Source: Methanobacteriota archaeon (GTDB lineage: Archaea > Methanobacteriota > Methanobacteria > Methanobacteriales > Methanobacteriaceae). Taken from it: 53,522 nt of DNA. This document shows positions 18,682 through 27,241 of this stretch, one piece after another (position 1 is the stretch's first letter; the number at the start of each line of letters is the position of its first letter). The notes under the pieces are model-generated. The model was not told the origin of the DNA. It worked only from the letters and a program-made list of their open reading frames with translations, and made no database searches. The stretch spans positions 1 through 53,522 of the forward strand of contig JAEZRD010000036.1 of the NCBI GenBank assembly GCA_023440975.1. Direction: 5' to 3'. The position numbers and the translations under genes were made by a program.

Positions 18682-18710
18682 AAAGTAAGGTTAACTAAAA
18701 ATCTTACTTT
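18682..18710 (+). other. Stable hairpin downstream of the tiny gene
   Basis: AAAGTAAGGTT (18682-18692) pairs with AATCTTACTTT (18700-18710) through 11 pairs including one G-U, around a 7-base loop. No T-run follows directly, so it may be a transcript-stabilising structure or part of a small RNA. Confidence 0.5.
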
Positions 18711-18750
18711 ATTATTAATTAAAATTATTTAATAAAATTTAAAAATTAGT

Positions 18751-18786
18751 AGAAGAGTTAAATTCTCTTCTTTTTTTCTTTTTTTT
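18751..18786 (+). terminator. Hairpin terminator with long T-tract
   Basis: AGAAGAG (18751-18757) pairs with CTCTTCT (18765-18771), followed by a T-rich tract to about 18786. It would end a plus-strand transcript coming from the tiny gene and also lies just after the nadM stop on the other strand. Confidence 0.7.
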
Positions 18787-18802
18787 ATAAATTGTGAAAA
18801 AT

Positions 18803-19354
18803 TCAATATTTTTTAAAATTAAGTTCACTAACTTCTTTTCTAGAAAGATCTTTAATACGTTGAAGACCGTCAATCTCAGATATAATATCTACTGTAGCTT
18901 GAGGAACTAAACTCTCCCAGTTATCATCATTCAACATTCGACGTCTAACTTCAGTTCCTGATAATTCAGTACGATTAAATAAAGGAGGGCTAATAACTTC
19001 ATAACCTTCTTCTTTGAATAATCTTTCAACTAAAGGATTTCCAGTAAAAACTTTACTAAAAGGAGGTGTCATCATTTTAACATGAGCGGGCCAGATGGAA
19101 TTCATTTGAATATCTTCCATAGGAACAATATAATAATGTCTATGTTTAACACTATTTTCGGATAAAGCTTGAGTAAGCATCATCACACGTTCACCTGCAG
19201 TAAATGGGTCTTTAATAGTGTGAGATAGTTGGGCACTACCTATTCCTATTACAATTTCATCTACTTCTTTCAATGTTTCTTTAATTACTTCAATGTGGCC
19301 ATTATGAACTGGTTGCATACGACCAATAAGTAATCCTCTTTTAATTTCTTTCAT
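18803..19354 (-). CDS. nadM: Nicotinamide-nucleotide adenylyltransferase, archaeal NadM type
   Basis: NadM makes NAD+ from nicotinamide mononucleotide and ATP. The 183-residue protein has the nucleotidyltransferase GRMQPVHNGH (11-20, HxGH), GIGSAQLSHTIKDPFTAGER, and LSGTEVRRRM (the ISGTxxR ATP motif) near 138-147. Length and motifs match the archaeal NMN adenylyltransferase of Methanothermobacter. No clear ribosome binding site precedes the ATG, and a TATA-like AAATATAAT lies about 28-36 bases upstream, so the message may be nearly leaderless. It is divergent from cofH. Confidence 0.95.
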   Translation of the reverse strand: MKEIKRGLLIGRMQPVHNGHIEVIKETLKEVDEIVIGIGSAQLSHTIKDPFTAGERVMMLTQALSENSVKHRHYYIVPMEDIQMNSIWPAHVKMMTPPFSKVFTGNPLVERLFKEEGYEVISPPLFNRTELSGTEVRRRMLNDDNWESLVPQATVDIISEIDGLQRIKDLSRKEVSELNFKKY

Positions 19355-19472
19355 TATTTATAATTCTTATAAATACAAGTTATTATATTTAACTAAGAAA
19401 AAAATTTTTCTTATCTAAAATTCTTTAATTTGTATTTAGACATTTGTTATTTATTAAAATTAATAACAAAAA

Positions 19473-19481
19473 CTTTATATG
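19473..19481 (+). promoter_or_regulatory. TATA box of cofH, implying a leaderless mRNA
   Basis: CTTTATATG at 19473-19481 is a strong TATA box. Its centre is 26 bases before ATG 19503, where archaeal transcription would start. An in-frame ATG at 19479 lies inside the box and cannot be used. Confidence 0.6.
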
Positions 19482-19502
19482 ATAGAATACATATCTATGT
19501 TT

Positions 19503-20627
19503 ATGAAGTTCAATTTAGAAATTCAGAAAGAAACTAAGAATATCTTAGATAAGGCTTTAGATAACCCTCTAAGTGTGGAGGATGCAAATTATTTGATGAA
19601 TGTACAAGGTCAAGATTTTTTTGCTTTGTTGGCCACTGCGGATAAAGTTCGTGAGGAATTAGTTGGAAATCGTGTTACATTTATTAATAATTGTAATATT
19701 AATTTCACTAACATATGTAAAGTGAGATGTGGTTTTTGTGCATTTGGAAAAGATAGCACTGATTCTGAAGCTTATATTTTAAATGATGAACAGATTGTTG
19801 CTAAAGGTCAAAATGCAGTTGAAAACGGAGCTCATGAGTTTACTTTAATGGGTGGTGTTTTACCTGAAGCAGATATAGATTATTATGAACATTTACTTAG
19901 ACTGTTAAAAGATCATTTTCCAAATCAATTGATTCATGGATTTTCCCCTACAATGGTTTATGATGCAGCAAAAGTATCTGAGATGGATATTAAAGATGCA
20001 TTTATTGCACTTAAAAAGGCAGGATTAGATTCATTACCTGGTACTGCTGCAGAAATATTAACTGACCGTTCACGTAAAATCATATGTCCAGATAAAGTAA
20101 CTACTCAACAATGGGTTGATGTAGTAGAAACAGCTCATAAAGTAGGAATACCTGGATCTGCAACTATGATGTATGGTCATGTGGAAACAATGGAAGAACG
20201 TGTGGAAACAATGGATATTTTAAGAACAGTTCAACATGATACCCAAGGATTTACAGAATTCATACCAATGACTTTTATGCAAGAATACTCTCCAATATTC
20301 CTTGAAGGACAACAAAACTTAGGAGCAACTGGAACAGAAGATCTTAAACTTTATGCTGTAGGTCGTTTAATGTATCGTGACTTAATACCTAATATACAAG
20401 TAAGTTGGGTTAAAATGGGATTCCGATTTGCACAAGTATCCTTAATGTCAGGAGCAAATGATCTTGGAGGAACTTTAGGTGGAGATGAATTATCTGCAGC
20501 TAGTGGAGCTCCAGATGGAGTAGATACCAGTATAGATAATCTTTCACGCATAGTTAAAAATTTAGGACGAACACCAATGGAAAGAAATACAAAATACACT
20601 GAATTTTATCCAATAGCTTCTAAATAA
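19503..20627 (+). CDS. cofH: FO synthase subunit 2 (5-amino-6-(D-ribitylamino)uracil--tyrosine transferase)
   Basis: CofH is a radical-SAM enzyme that joins a tyrosine-derived radical to the ribityl-uracil; with CofG it makes FO, the chromophore of coenzyme F420, the main hydride carrier of methanogens. From ATG 19503 the protein has 374 residues with the cluster motif CKVRCGFC (C72, C76, C79). Other conserved stretches are FTLMGGVLPEA, SLPGTAAEIL and TFMQEYSPI. ATG 19497 would add two residues. No cofG is in the window. A small unknown gene and atwA follow on the same strand. Confidence 0.94.
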   Translation: MKFNLEIQKETKNILDKALDNPLSVEDANYLMNVQGQDFFALLATADKVREELVGNRVTFINNCNINFTNICKVRCGFCAFGKDSTDSEAYILNDEQIVAKGQNAVENGAHEFTLMGGVLPEADIDYYEHLLRLLKDHFPNQLIHGFSPTMVYDAAKVSEMDIKDAFIALKKAGLDSLPGTAAEILTDRSRKIICPDKVTTQQWVDVVETAHKVGIPGSATMMYGHVETMEERVETMDILRTVQHDTQGFTEFIPMTFMQEYSPIFLEGQQNLGATGTEDLKLYAVGRLMYRDLIPNIQVSWVKMGFRFAQVSLMSGANDLGGTLGGDELSAASGAPDGVDTSIDNLSRIVKNLGRTPMERNTKYTEFYPIASK

Positions 20628-20649
20628 TTATAATTTTTTCTGATTTTTT

Positions 20650-20907
20650 ATGATGAAAAAACAGTTTTTATCTAAAATTAATAGTATTATTGAAGCACAA
20701 CCTAAAGTTTGTGCTCATCCTTTATTACCCACAATGTATAAAATAAAAGAAGATTTTTCTTTAATTATTAATATTCAAATTATAGAAGGTTTTGATACTA
20801 TTTTTATAGATAATTATTATGATATTCATTTTTTAAAAGATAATATAAATATTAAATCTATTAATTTATATGATGTAGTTGATGTTTCAATAAAAGATTC
20901 ACAATGA
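20650..20907 (+). CDS. Hypothetical 85-residue protein
   Basis: I do not recognise this protein. It begins MMKKQFLSKINSIIEAQPKV, has one Cys in KVCAHPLLP, and is rich in Ile, Asp and Asn, with an alternating pattern that suggests beta strands in its second half. There is no good ribosome binding site before ATG 20650 or 20653. It follows cofH by 22 bases, so it is probably on the same transcript. Confidence 0.6.
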   Translation: MMKKQFLSKINSIIEAQPKVCAHPLLPTMYKIKEDFSLIINIQIIEGFDTIFIDNYYDIHFLKDNINIKSINLYDVVDVSIKDSQ

Positions 20908-21064
20908 AACATTAATTATCTAATTTTTTTTTTAAAACAAATACTTATAATAATAATGTTAATGATAAATTAAAATTAATAATTTATTATTAAATAAAAT
21001 TACTAATTTTATAAAAGAATATGATTTATGAATTAAAAAATAATCCTGATTGGGGAATGAAAAA

Positions 21065-22780
21065 GTGATAGTTAAAGTAGATAACCTTAGTAAAACATTT
21101 GAATTAGATAATGGAGAAAAAGTAAAGGCTCTAGATGGAATATCCTTTGAAGTGGAAAAAGGGGAAATTCTTGGAATCATTGGTAAAAGTGGGTCTGGAA
21201 AAACCACATTATTACGTACATTACGTGGAGTAGAACATGTTGAAGAAGGTGAAATCCAAGTAGGTAGATTACATATCACTCCAGACACTACCCCTCATTA
21301 TTATCATGAATTAAAAAAGATTACAGCTATACATTTACAAAGAAATTTTGGTATTTGGCCAGAAACACCATATAATAATGTTTTGCGTAAGTTATATGCA
21401 AATGATTATGGTGATGAATCTATGGTTGATTTTCAATTAGCTGAACAACTTCATGGTGAAGAAGCTTTGAAAATCTTAAAACTTGTAGGATTATATGATA
21501 AAAAAGATCATCTTGGAACAGTATTAAGTGGTGGGGAAAAACAACGTCTTATAATGGCACGGGAATTAGCTAAAAAACCTGAAGTATTGTTACTTGATGA
21601 ACCTGCTACTATGGCTTGTCCTCGCACTAAACAAGGAATTTTAGATGCAATAAAGAATATTAATAAAGAATTAGGGATTACTGTTATTGTAGTTTCACAT
21701 TTACCTGAAGTACATAAATATTTATCTACTCGTTTAATTCATATTGAAAATGGTAAAATTGTTGATGAAGGAGATGTAGAACCTGTTATTCAAAATTTCT
21801 TAAAAGAAATGGAACCTGTTAGTGATATTAATATTACCAGTACTGATGAATCTGTAATAAAAATTGAGGATGTTTTTAAACGATTCTTTTTACTTACAGG
21901 TGGAGAAGTTCTTGATATGAAAAATATTAATCTTGAAACTTATAAACAGAATATTCTCTCACTTATTGGACCTAGTGGTGCTGGAAAAACAATACTTCTA
22001 CGAATGTTAGGAGGTTTAGAAATTCCAGATGATGGGGAAATTTTATATAAACTTGTTAAAGAGGATGGTTCTGTTGAATGGGTTGATATAGCTACAGCAA
22101 GTATGAGTCGTTTAGATATTCGTCGTAAATCCACTTTTATGCATCAAGAGTTTGCTTTAACTCATTATTCCACAGTTCGTGATCAACTTGCAACTAAATT
22201 AGGTTATAAGAATCGTAAACTCATAGATAAAGCTAAAGAGCATGCTAAGGAGATTAATCTTAGTGATGAATTATTAGATGCATTATATTTACTCACTGAT
22301 TTACCTATTAATGAGGTTTCTGATCGTTTAATGCAAGTAGGTTTACCTGCAGATATTCTTGAAGAATTATTCCCTAAATTCCCTTCAGATGATGTTGAAG
22401 AAGAAGTTGCTGATATTTTTGAAGATTTAAATTTAAGTATGGATATTCTTGATAGAAAATCTTATGAATTATCTGGTGGTCAAAAAGTACGGGTTATGTT
22501 GGCTTTACAACTTATTAGTCGTCCTGAAATTTTATTACTTGATGAACCATTTGGTGATTTAGATCCTATAACTTTACGTACAGTTACTAATTCTTTAAAG
22601 AGATTAGCTAAACGTTTAAATTTCACTGTTGTTATGGTATCCCATAATACTGATTTTGTTAAAGAATTTGCTAATAGGGCAGTATTTATGAATGAAGGGG
22701 AAATAATTGGTGATGGTAAACCTGATAAGCTTGTTAATGAATTTATCAATTTCTGTCATGCGGATTATTTAATGCAGTAA
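21065..22780 (+). CDS. atwA: Methyl-coenzyme M reductase activation protein AtwA (component A2)
   Basis: AtwA is the ATP-dependent component that helps reduce the F430 nickel of methyl-coenzyme M reductase to its active Ni(I) state. From GTG 21065 the protein has 571 residues and two ABC ATPase domains. Domain 1 has Walker A GKSGSGKT (40-47), signature LSGGEKQ (154-160) and LLDEPATMACPRTKQ. Domain 2 has GPSGAGKT (302-309), LSGGQKVRV and LLDEPFGDLDP. No membrane partner is encoded nearby, as expected for this soluble protein. GTG 21065 lies 9 bases after a GGGG ribosome binding site that overlaps the alternative TTG 21050. A universal stress protein follows after 16 bases. Confidence 0.93.
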   Translation: MIVKVDNLSKTFELDNGEKVKALDGISFEVEKGEILGIIGKSGSGKTTLLRTLRGVEHVEEGEIQVGRLHITPDTTPHYYHELKKITAIHLQRNFGIWPETPYNNVLRKLYANDYGDESMVDFQLAEQLHGEEALKILKLVGLYDKKDHLGTVLSGGEKQRLIMARELAKKPEVLLLDEPATMACPRTKQGILDAIKNINKELGITVIVVSHLPEVHKYLSTRLIHIENGKIVDEGDVEPVIQNFLKEMEPVSDINITSTDESVIKIEDVFKRFFLLTGGEVLDMKNINLETYKQNILSLIGPSGAGKTILLRMLGGLEIPDDGEILYKLVKEDGSVEWVDIATASMSRLDIRRKSTFMHQEFALTHYSTVRDQLATKLGYKNRKLIDKAKEHAKEINLSDELLDALYLLTDLPINEVSDRLMQVGLPADILEELFPKFPSDDVEEEVADIFEDLNLSMDILDRKSYELSGGQKVRVMLALQLISRPEILLLDEPFGDLDPITLRTVTNSLKRLAKRLNFTVVMVSHNTDFVKEFANRAVFMNEGEIIGDGKPDKLVNEFINFCHADYLMQ

Positions 22781-22796
22781 AAATGAGGTAGTTTAA

Positions 22797-23207
22797 TTGT
22801 TTGATGTAATTACAGTCCCAATTGATGAATCCGAATATGCAGATAAAGCCATAGATATTGCTGTGGATTTAGCTAGTAAATATGGTAGTAAAATTGCTGC
22901 TGTGCATGTGATTTCTGAAAACTCAATTTTCACTTATGATGATTTGGAAGATAATGGGGATAATCTTTTAAGTAAAATCACAAATAAAGCTGGAGAAATG
23001 GATGTTGAAGTTGTAGAGCATTTAATAACTGGTGATCCTTTACGTGATATTGATGTGATTATTAATAAAACTAAAGCTGATCTAGTTGTTATTCCTGCTT
23101 ATGGTTATGATACATTCTTACGAGGGACTGATACAACTAATTTTATTGGTAGTGTTGCGGAACGTTTAATTAAAAATAGTAAGGTTCCTGTTTTAATTGT
23201 TAAGTAA
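22797..23207 (+). CDS. Universal stress protein (UspA family)
   Basis: This 136-residue single-domain Usp begins with FDVITVPIDESEYADKAIDI and ends with GSVAERLIKNSKVPVLIVK, the two ends of the family fold. The ATP-binding G-2x-G-9x-G(S/T) pattern is only partly visible: the last part reads GTDTTNFIGSVAERL. The start is TTG 22797, 7 bases after GAGGT, and it follows atwA closely, so the two are likely co-transcribed. Its end overlaps the end of the convergent kinase gene by 8 bases. Confidence 0.9.
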   Translation: MFDVITVPIDESEYADKAIDIAVDLASKYGSKIAAVHVISENSIFTYDDLEDNGDNLLSKITNKAGEMDVEVVEHLITGDPLRDIDVIINKTKADLVVIPAYGYDTFLRGTDTTNFIGSVAERLIKNSKVPVLIVK

Positions 23208-25046
23208 ATGTGGATGGTTTTTCAATAGGGAATTCGATTTGAATTTCTGCACCTCTATGTTTTGGTATTTGTCTGATTTCACCATGTATTTGGAGTATAA
23301 GGCTGTTCATTATGATAAAACCTGGTGTGGGTACATTATGAATATCAAAATCATCAGGCATTCCCATACCATCATCCATAACACTTATTCTAACATTTTT
23401 TTTATCTTTAACTAATTTTAAATATAGATTTCCCTCTTTATTATTGGGGAATGCTGAGTCAATACAATTTAATGCTAATTCTGTTATTATTAAACTTATA
23501 GGTATAGAACGTTCCATTTCTAATTGAAAATCTTCCATTTCATTATGTAAACTTACATGATTTAATTTATAAGTTTTTAATAAGTGGTTTACTATTTTTT
23601 CTAAAACTTTGCTTATGTTAATTGTACTGAAGTCTTGTGATTTAGCGAATTCTTTTTGAACAAAAACTAAAGATTGAACTCTGTTACTTGTAGCTTGTAT
23701 AGTTGTTTTTTTCTCACCCTCTTTTCTAGGTCTTGCATTTAATCTTATAAGTGATAATAATACTTCTAAGTTAATGGATGCTCTTTCATGAAGTTCTTTT
23801 AAGAGGATTTCTTTTTCTCGTAATGTTTTTTTAAGTTGTCTTTGAGCTTTATAATAGTCAGTGATATCTTGTATGAATCCAATTATTGCATCGTATCTGC
23901 CGGAGTATTTATTCATTCGTGTTAAGTAGAATCCAGATAAGTATTTTGTTTTTCCAGTGAATGTTTTTGCAATATATTGTAAATTAAAATGCATACCCTT
24001 TTTGGGATGAGATTTTACTTCTTCTAACCACTCATGGTAGGGGTTTAATGAATTGTATTGGATATATTCTGTTCCTTTGAAGTTTTCACCTTTTTTATTT
24101 GGGTCTGTGATTTCTAAGATGTTATAAATTTCAGGACTATATTTATATCCGTCTGTTGATGTCCAAGTAAATACTTCAAAACCTATTAATCTTTGTAGAA
24201 TTCTTAAATTTTCTTGATATTCTTGAGATTTAATTTGTGATTTAGCTTGATGGGTGATATTTAAAATATTGATTTTAATTGCAGGTTTATTATGGATGTG
24301 TAAGGCATTAAAAACATATGGTAATATTCAATTTCGCCTTTAGGGTTGATATAACTAAATTCATCTTCAAATGAGTGGATTTCTTTGTTGAAAATTTTTT
24401 TAGTTATATTTTCAATCTTTTCGTCTTTATGTATTCTTAATTTAAAATTTTTTTCATCAAATTCTGAATGTTTAAGGTTCAATCCTTCTCCATTTAGATA
24501 TGAGTTATTCATTAAAACTAATTCTTCATCTTGGTAAATGGCAATACCTTGTTGAGAGTTTTCAAAAATTTGTTGATCTCTTCTTTTAATTTGACTAAAA
24601 TCTTTAAAACTATTATTTATAATAACGATATATTTATGGTTTAATTTTAAAAAAATGTATTCTATAAGAATTTTTAATTTACCATTATCCTTAATTTCAC
24701 ATTTTAGTTTTTTACTTTCAATTTCATTCTTATTAAGACTTATTAATATATTTTCAAAGGTTAAATAATAATAGGGGAATATTTCATCTATTTTTCGCCA
24801 TTTTACATCTTTATTGGTTAAGTTGTAATAGTTTAATAATTCGTCTGTACAATTATTTATAATAAAATCCCCATTTTCTGTGGGGTTAATTATGGTTATT
24901 CCAAAGTTAAGATTATTAAGACTTTCAATGTTTTTAAATTTACTTTGGGGATAAAGATTATCTGAAGGATTATAAAACTTATCGAAATTTTCATATTCAA
25001 TTTCTTTAATTAGCTCTTCTCCATCATAAGCAGCTATTGAAAACAT
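23200..25046 (-). pseudogene. PAS-domain histidine kinase broken by a 1-base frameshift
   Basis: Two reading frames make up one kinase. The first part (25046-24261) begins MFSIAAYDGEEL and runs through PAS-like sequence to EYYHMFLMP, then turns into nonsense and stops. The next frame continues without a gap as LHIHNKPAIKI through GFEVFTWTSTDGYKYSPEIY into FIQDITDYYKAQRQLKKTL, HisKA_2 (LLKELHERASINLEVLLSLI, His present) and the HATPase (ELALNCIDSAF, DDGMGMPDD). One missing base in the CCTTA at 24301-24306, probably once CCTTTA, restores 615 residues, close to the 616 of the neighbouring paralogue. It follows that paralogue by 2 bases, with its GGTGA site inside the paralogue's end. A sequencing error or programmed frameshift cannot be excluded. 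Confidence 0.82.
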
Positions 25047-25048
25047 GA

Positions 25049-26899
25049 TTATTCACCTGTCTCTTGAGGAATACAAATTCTAATACTAGTACCTTTTTCA
25101 GGTTCCATATTTATCATAGTTCCATCTATTAAACCTATAAGTTTTCTTAACATGAGAAAGCTACGATTTTTGCAGGTATTGATGTTTAAACCTTTAGGTA
25201 ATCCAACACCATCATCAATAACTTCTAAGATAATATTTTCAGGATTTTGGTAAAATTTAATTAATATATTTCCTTTTTCTTTACCTACAAATGCGTTTCG
25301 AATTGAATTTGATAATAATTCGTCTAAAACAAGTCCTAATGGGATAGCATGACTAATAGTAATTTCTAAACTTTCTATTTCAGTTTGAATAGTGATATTG
25401 TAAATGTTAAATAAATCTTCTAAGTTATTAAGTTCAGAATTAATGAAATTTGTGAAATTAATATTTGAAAAGTTTTCTTCCTGATAAAAACTTTCACCTA
25501 TTGTGGCTAAATTATATATTCTTTTTTTAGCATCTTCTATAGGTTTTTCATCTTCTTTACTATTTCTTATATGTTGATCTATTTCTATTAATGATACAAT
25601 AATTTGGAGGTTGTTTTTAACTTGATCATGAACTTCTTCAATTAATTCTTCTTGTTTAATAAGGTTGTTTTTTAAATCTTTTTCTTGATTGATTGTTTCT
25701 GTTATATCCTGCAATATTCCAATAAGGTTATCATATTTTTTTGTTTTAGGATTGTATTTTGATGTATTTTTACCATAAAGATATTTTTCATTACCTTTTG
25801 CAGTTTTGACATGAATTAAGTCAGTATAACTCATATTTTTTTCAGGTTTTTTGAAGAATTGTTTTTCCCATTCCATGTAATTATCATATTCTTCTTTTCT
25901 AACATGGTTTTTTAAGCTTATTTTAGTTGTAAGATCATCTATTTCAAGAATCTTATACATTTCTTGGTTCCAGTTGTACTCTCTTTTTTTATCATATGAA
26001 ACAATAGCGAATTTACCCATATTTTCAGCTATTTCAATATTTTCTTCAAACTCTATTGCTTCATTATCTACTATTCTTCTTAATGTGAAATCAATTAAGA
26101 GATATTCTACGCATTCTGTATTTTTAAAAGTTACAGGTATTGCATCTATTAAGTAATATTTTTTTTGATTAATTTGTGGATGATACCATGTTATCTGGTC
26201 TCTCTGTGAATCAAGTTCTTTATTAACTAATTTTGAGCTTATATCAATCCATTCCATGTTTCCAATGTTTTGGGTTATTATGTTTCCATTAAAGTAAGAA
26301 TCTTCATATTCGCTAGGGTATAATTCCATATCTTTAAATGTTTGATTTTTCCTAACTATTATGTCATCTTGAGCTATAAACATTCCTTGTATAGGATTTT
26401 CAAAAATAATATTCTCTTCTTCTTGTTCTTCTGTTGTGAATTCTGTAAACTGGTTAGTAGTGGCTATTACTATGTCTCCGTATTTAATAATAGTTTGAGA
26501 AAAATTTAGTTCTACTTCTCCAATGTCATTGTATAATGTAAAGTTAATTGTGGAGGATTTTTTTTCTTCAGTGAAAATATCTTTTATTAATTGTTTATAT
26601 CCTATTGTTTCTAAAAATGGGAATGTTTCTTTTAAGAGATGCCCGTCTAATTCTTCTTTTGTAAGTTCTAGATATTCCCATACTTTTGAGGAAGGGCATG
26701 TGAAAATAAAATCAGTATTTTTTTTAAGTGGTAAAAAAATATCTGAACCTGCTTTAACATTTTTTAAAAGTTTTTCAATTTCAAGTTTAGGTGTAGCATA
26801 TTTTTTACTTGATAAATTAAAGAGTTTTTTAAGGGATTTGAATTTAATTGATTTTGATGCTTTGGGATAAGTATGATTAGTAAGCCACAGCGTGTACAT
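25049..26899 (-). CDS. PAS-domain sensor histidine kinase, cytosolic (HisKA_2 type)
   Basis: From ATG 26899 the protein has 616 residues and no membrane segment. PAS-like regions lie at about 55-150, 160-275 and 290-405 (the last ends in LIGILQDITETINQEK). HisKA_2 follows with LIEEVHDQVKNNLQIIVSL, whose acceptor His is about residue 424. The HATPase has LDELLSNSIRNAF and DDGVGLPKG. A GTG 9 bases further upstream is also in frame, but AGTGAT there looks like the ribosome binding site. The signal is unknown; the PAS regions could hold a cofactor. A broken paralogue follows in the same operon. No response regulator is near. Confidence 0.88.
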   Translation of the reverse strand: MYTLWLTNHTYPKASKSIKFKSLKKLFNLSSKKYATPKLEIEKLLKNVKAGSDIFLPLKKNTDFIFTCPSSKVWEYLELTKEELDGHLLKETFPFLETIGYKQLIKDIFTEEKKSSTINFTLYNDIGEVELNFSQTIIKYGDIVIATTNQFTEFTTEEQEEENIIFENPIQGMFIAQDDIIVRKNQTFKDMELYPSEYEDSYFNGNIITQNIGNMEWIDISSKLVNKELDSQRDQITWYHPQINQKKYYLIDAIPVTFKNTECVEYLLIDFTLRRIVDNEAIEFEENIEIAENMGKFAIVSYDKKREYNWNQEMYKILEIDDLTTKISLKNHVRKEEYDNYMEWEKQFFKKPEKNMSYTDLIHVKTAKGNEKYLYGKNTSKYNPKTKKYDNLIGILQDITETINQEKDLKNNLIKQEELIEEVHDQVKNNLQIIVSLIEIDQHIRNSKEDEKPIEDAKKRIYNLATIGESFYQEENFSNINFTNFINSELNNLEDLFNIYNITIQTEIESLEITISHAIPLGLVLDELLSNSIRNAFVGKEKGNILIKFYQNPENIILEVIDDGVGLPKGLNINTCKNRSFLMLRKLIGLIDGTMINMEPEKGTSIRICIPQETGE

Positions 26900-27241
26900 T
26901 TTAATCACTCTTTAATTAATTCATGATTTTTATGTATATGAATATAATAGTTTTTTTTATGTTCTATTTATTATATAGTTTTATGTTTTTAGTTGCATAT
27001 TATTAAAAATGATTAAATTTTTTTTTCCATTGTTTATTAGTTAAAATAAACTTTTTATTATCATATAAAAAATTATATTAATTAGTTATAATAGATAATT
27101 TAAATAATTTTAAGTAAATATCAGACTTTAATTAAAAATTATTCTCTAAGTTAATTTTTAATTAATAAAATTTCGTAGTTAGCTTAAAATTAAAATAGAT
27201 TTGTAGAATTTATTTAAATTAATATAAAAAGGTGATATAAA
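26900..27241. other. Promoter region between the kinase operon and the DUF2193-like gene
   Basis: No gene is seen in this 342-base very AT-rich gap. It holds the 14-pair inverted repeat at 27128-27165, listed separately, and the ribosome binding site AAAGGTGAT just before 27242. No unique TATA box stands out because the whole stretch is A and T. Confidence 0.5.
27128..27165. repeat. 14-pair inverted repeat upstream of the DUF2193-like gene
   Basis: TTAATTAAAAATTA (27128-27141) and TAATTTTTAATTAA (27152-27165) are perfect complements around a 10-base spacer. The repeat ends 76 bases before the ATG at 27242, where a promoter or upstream operator would be expected. All paired bases are A or T, so some chance formation is possible in this DNA. 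Confidence 0.55.

Larger units (their letters stand above)
18402..18802. other. Intergenic stretch with a tiny gene and two hairpins
   Basis: This 401-base gap between divergent moaE and the end of nadM holds a 25-codon membrane-peptide reading frame (18593-18670), an 11-pair hairpin (18682-18710) and a terminator (18751-18786). TATA-like DNA (TTTATAACTAAGTATAAAAG, about 18470-18489) could start the transcript. This looks like a small independent transcription unit. Confidence 0.5.
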
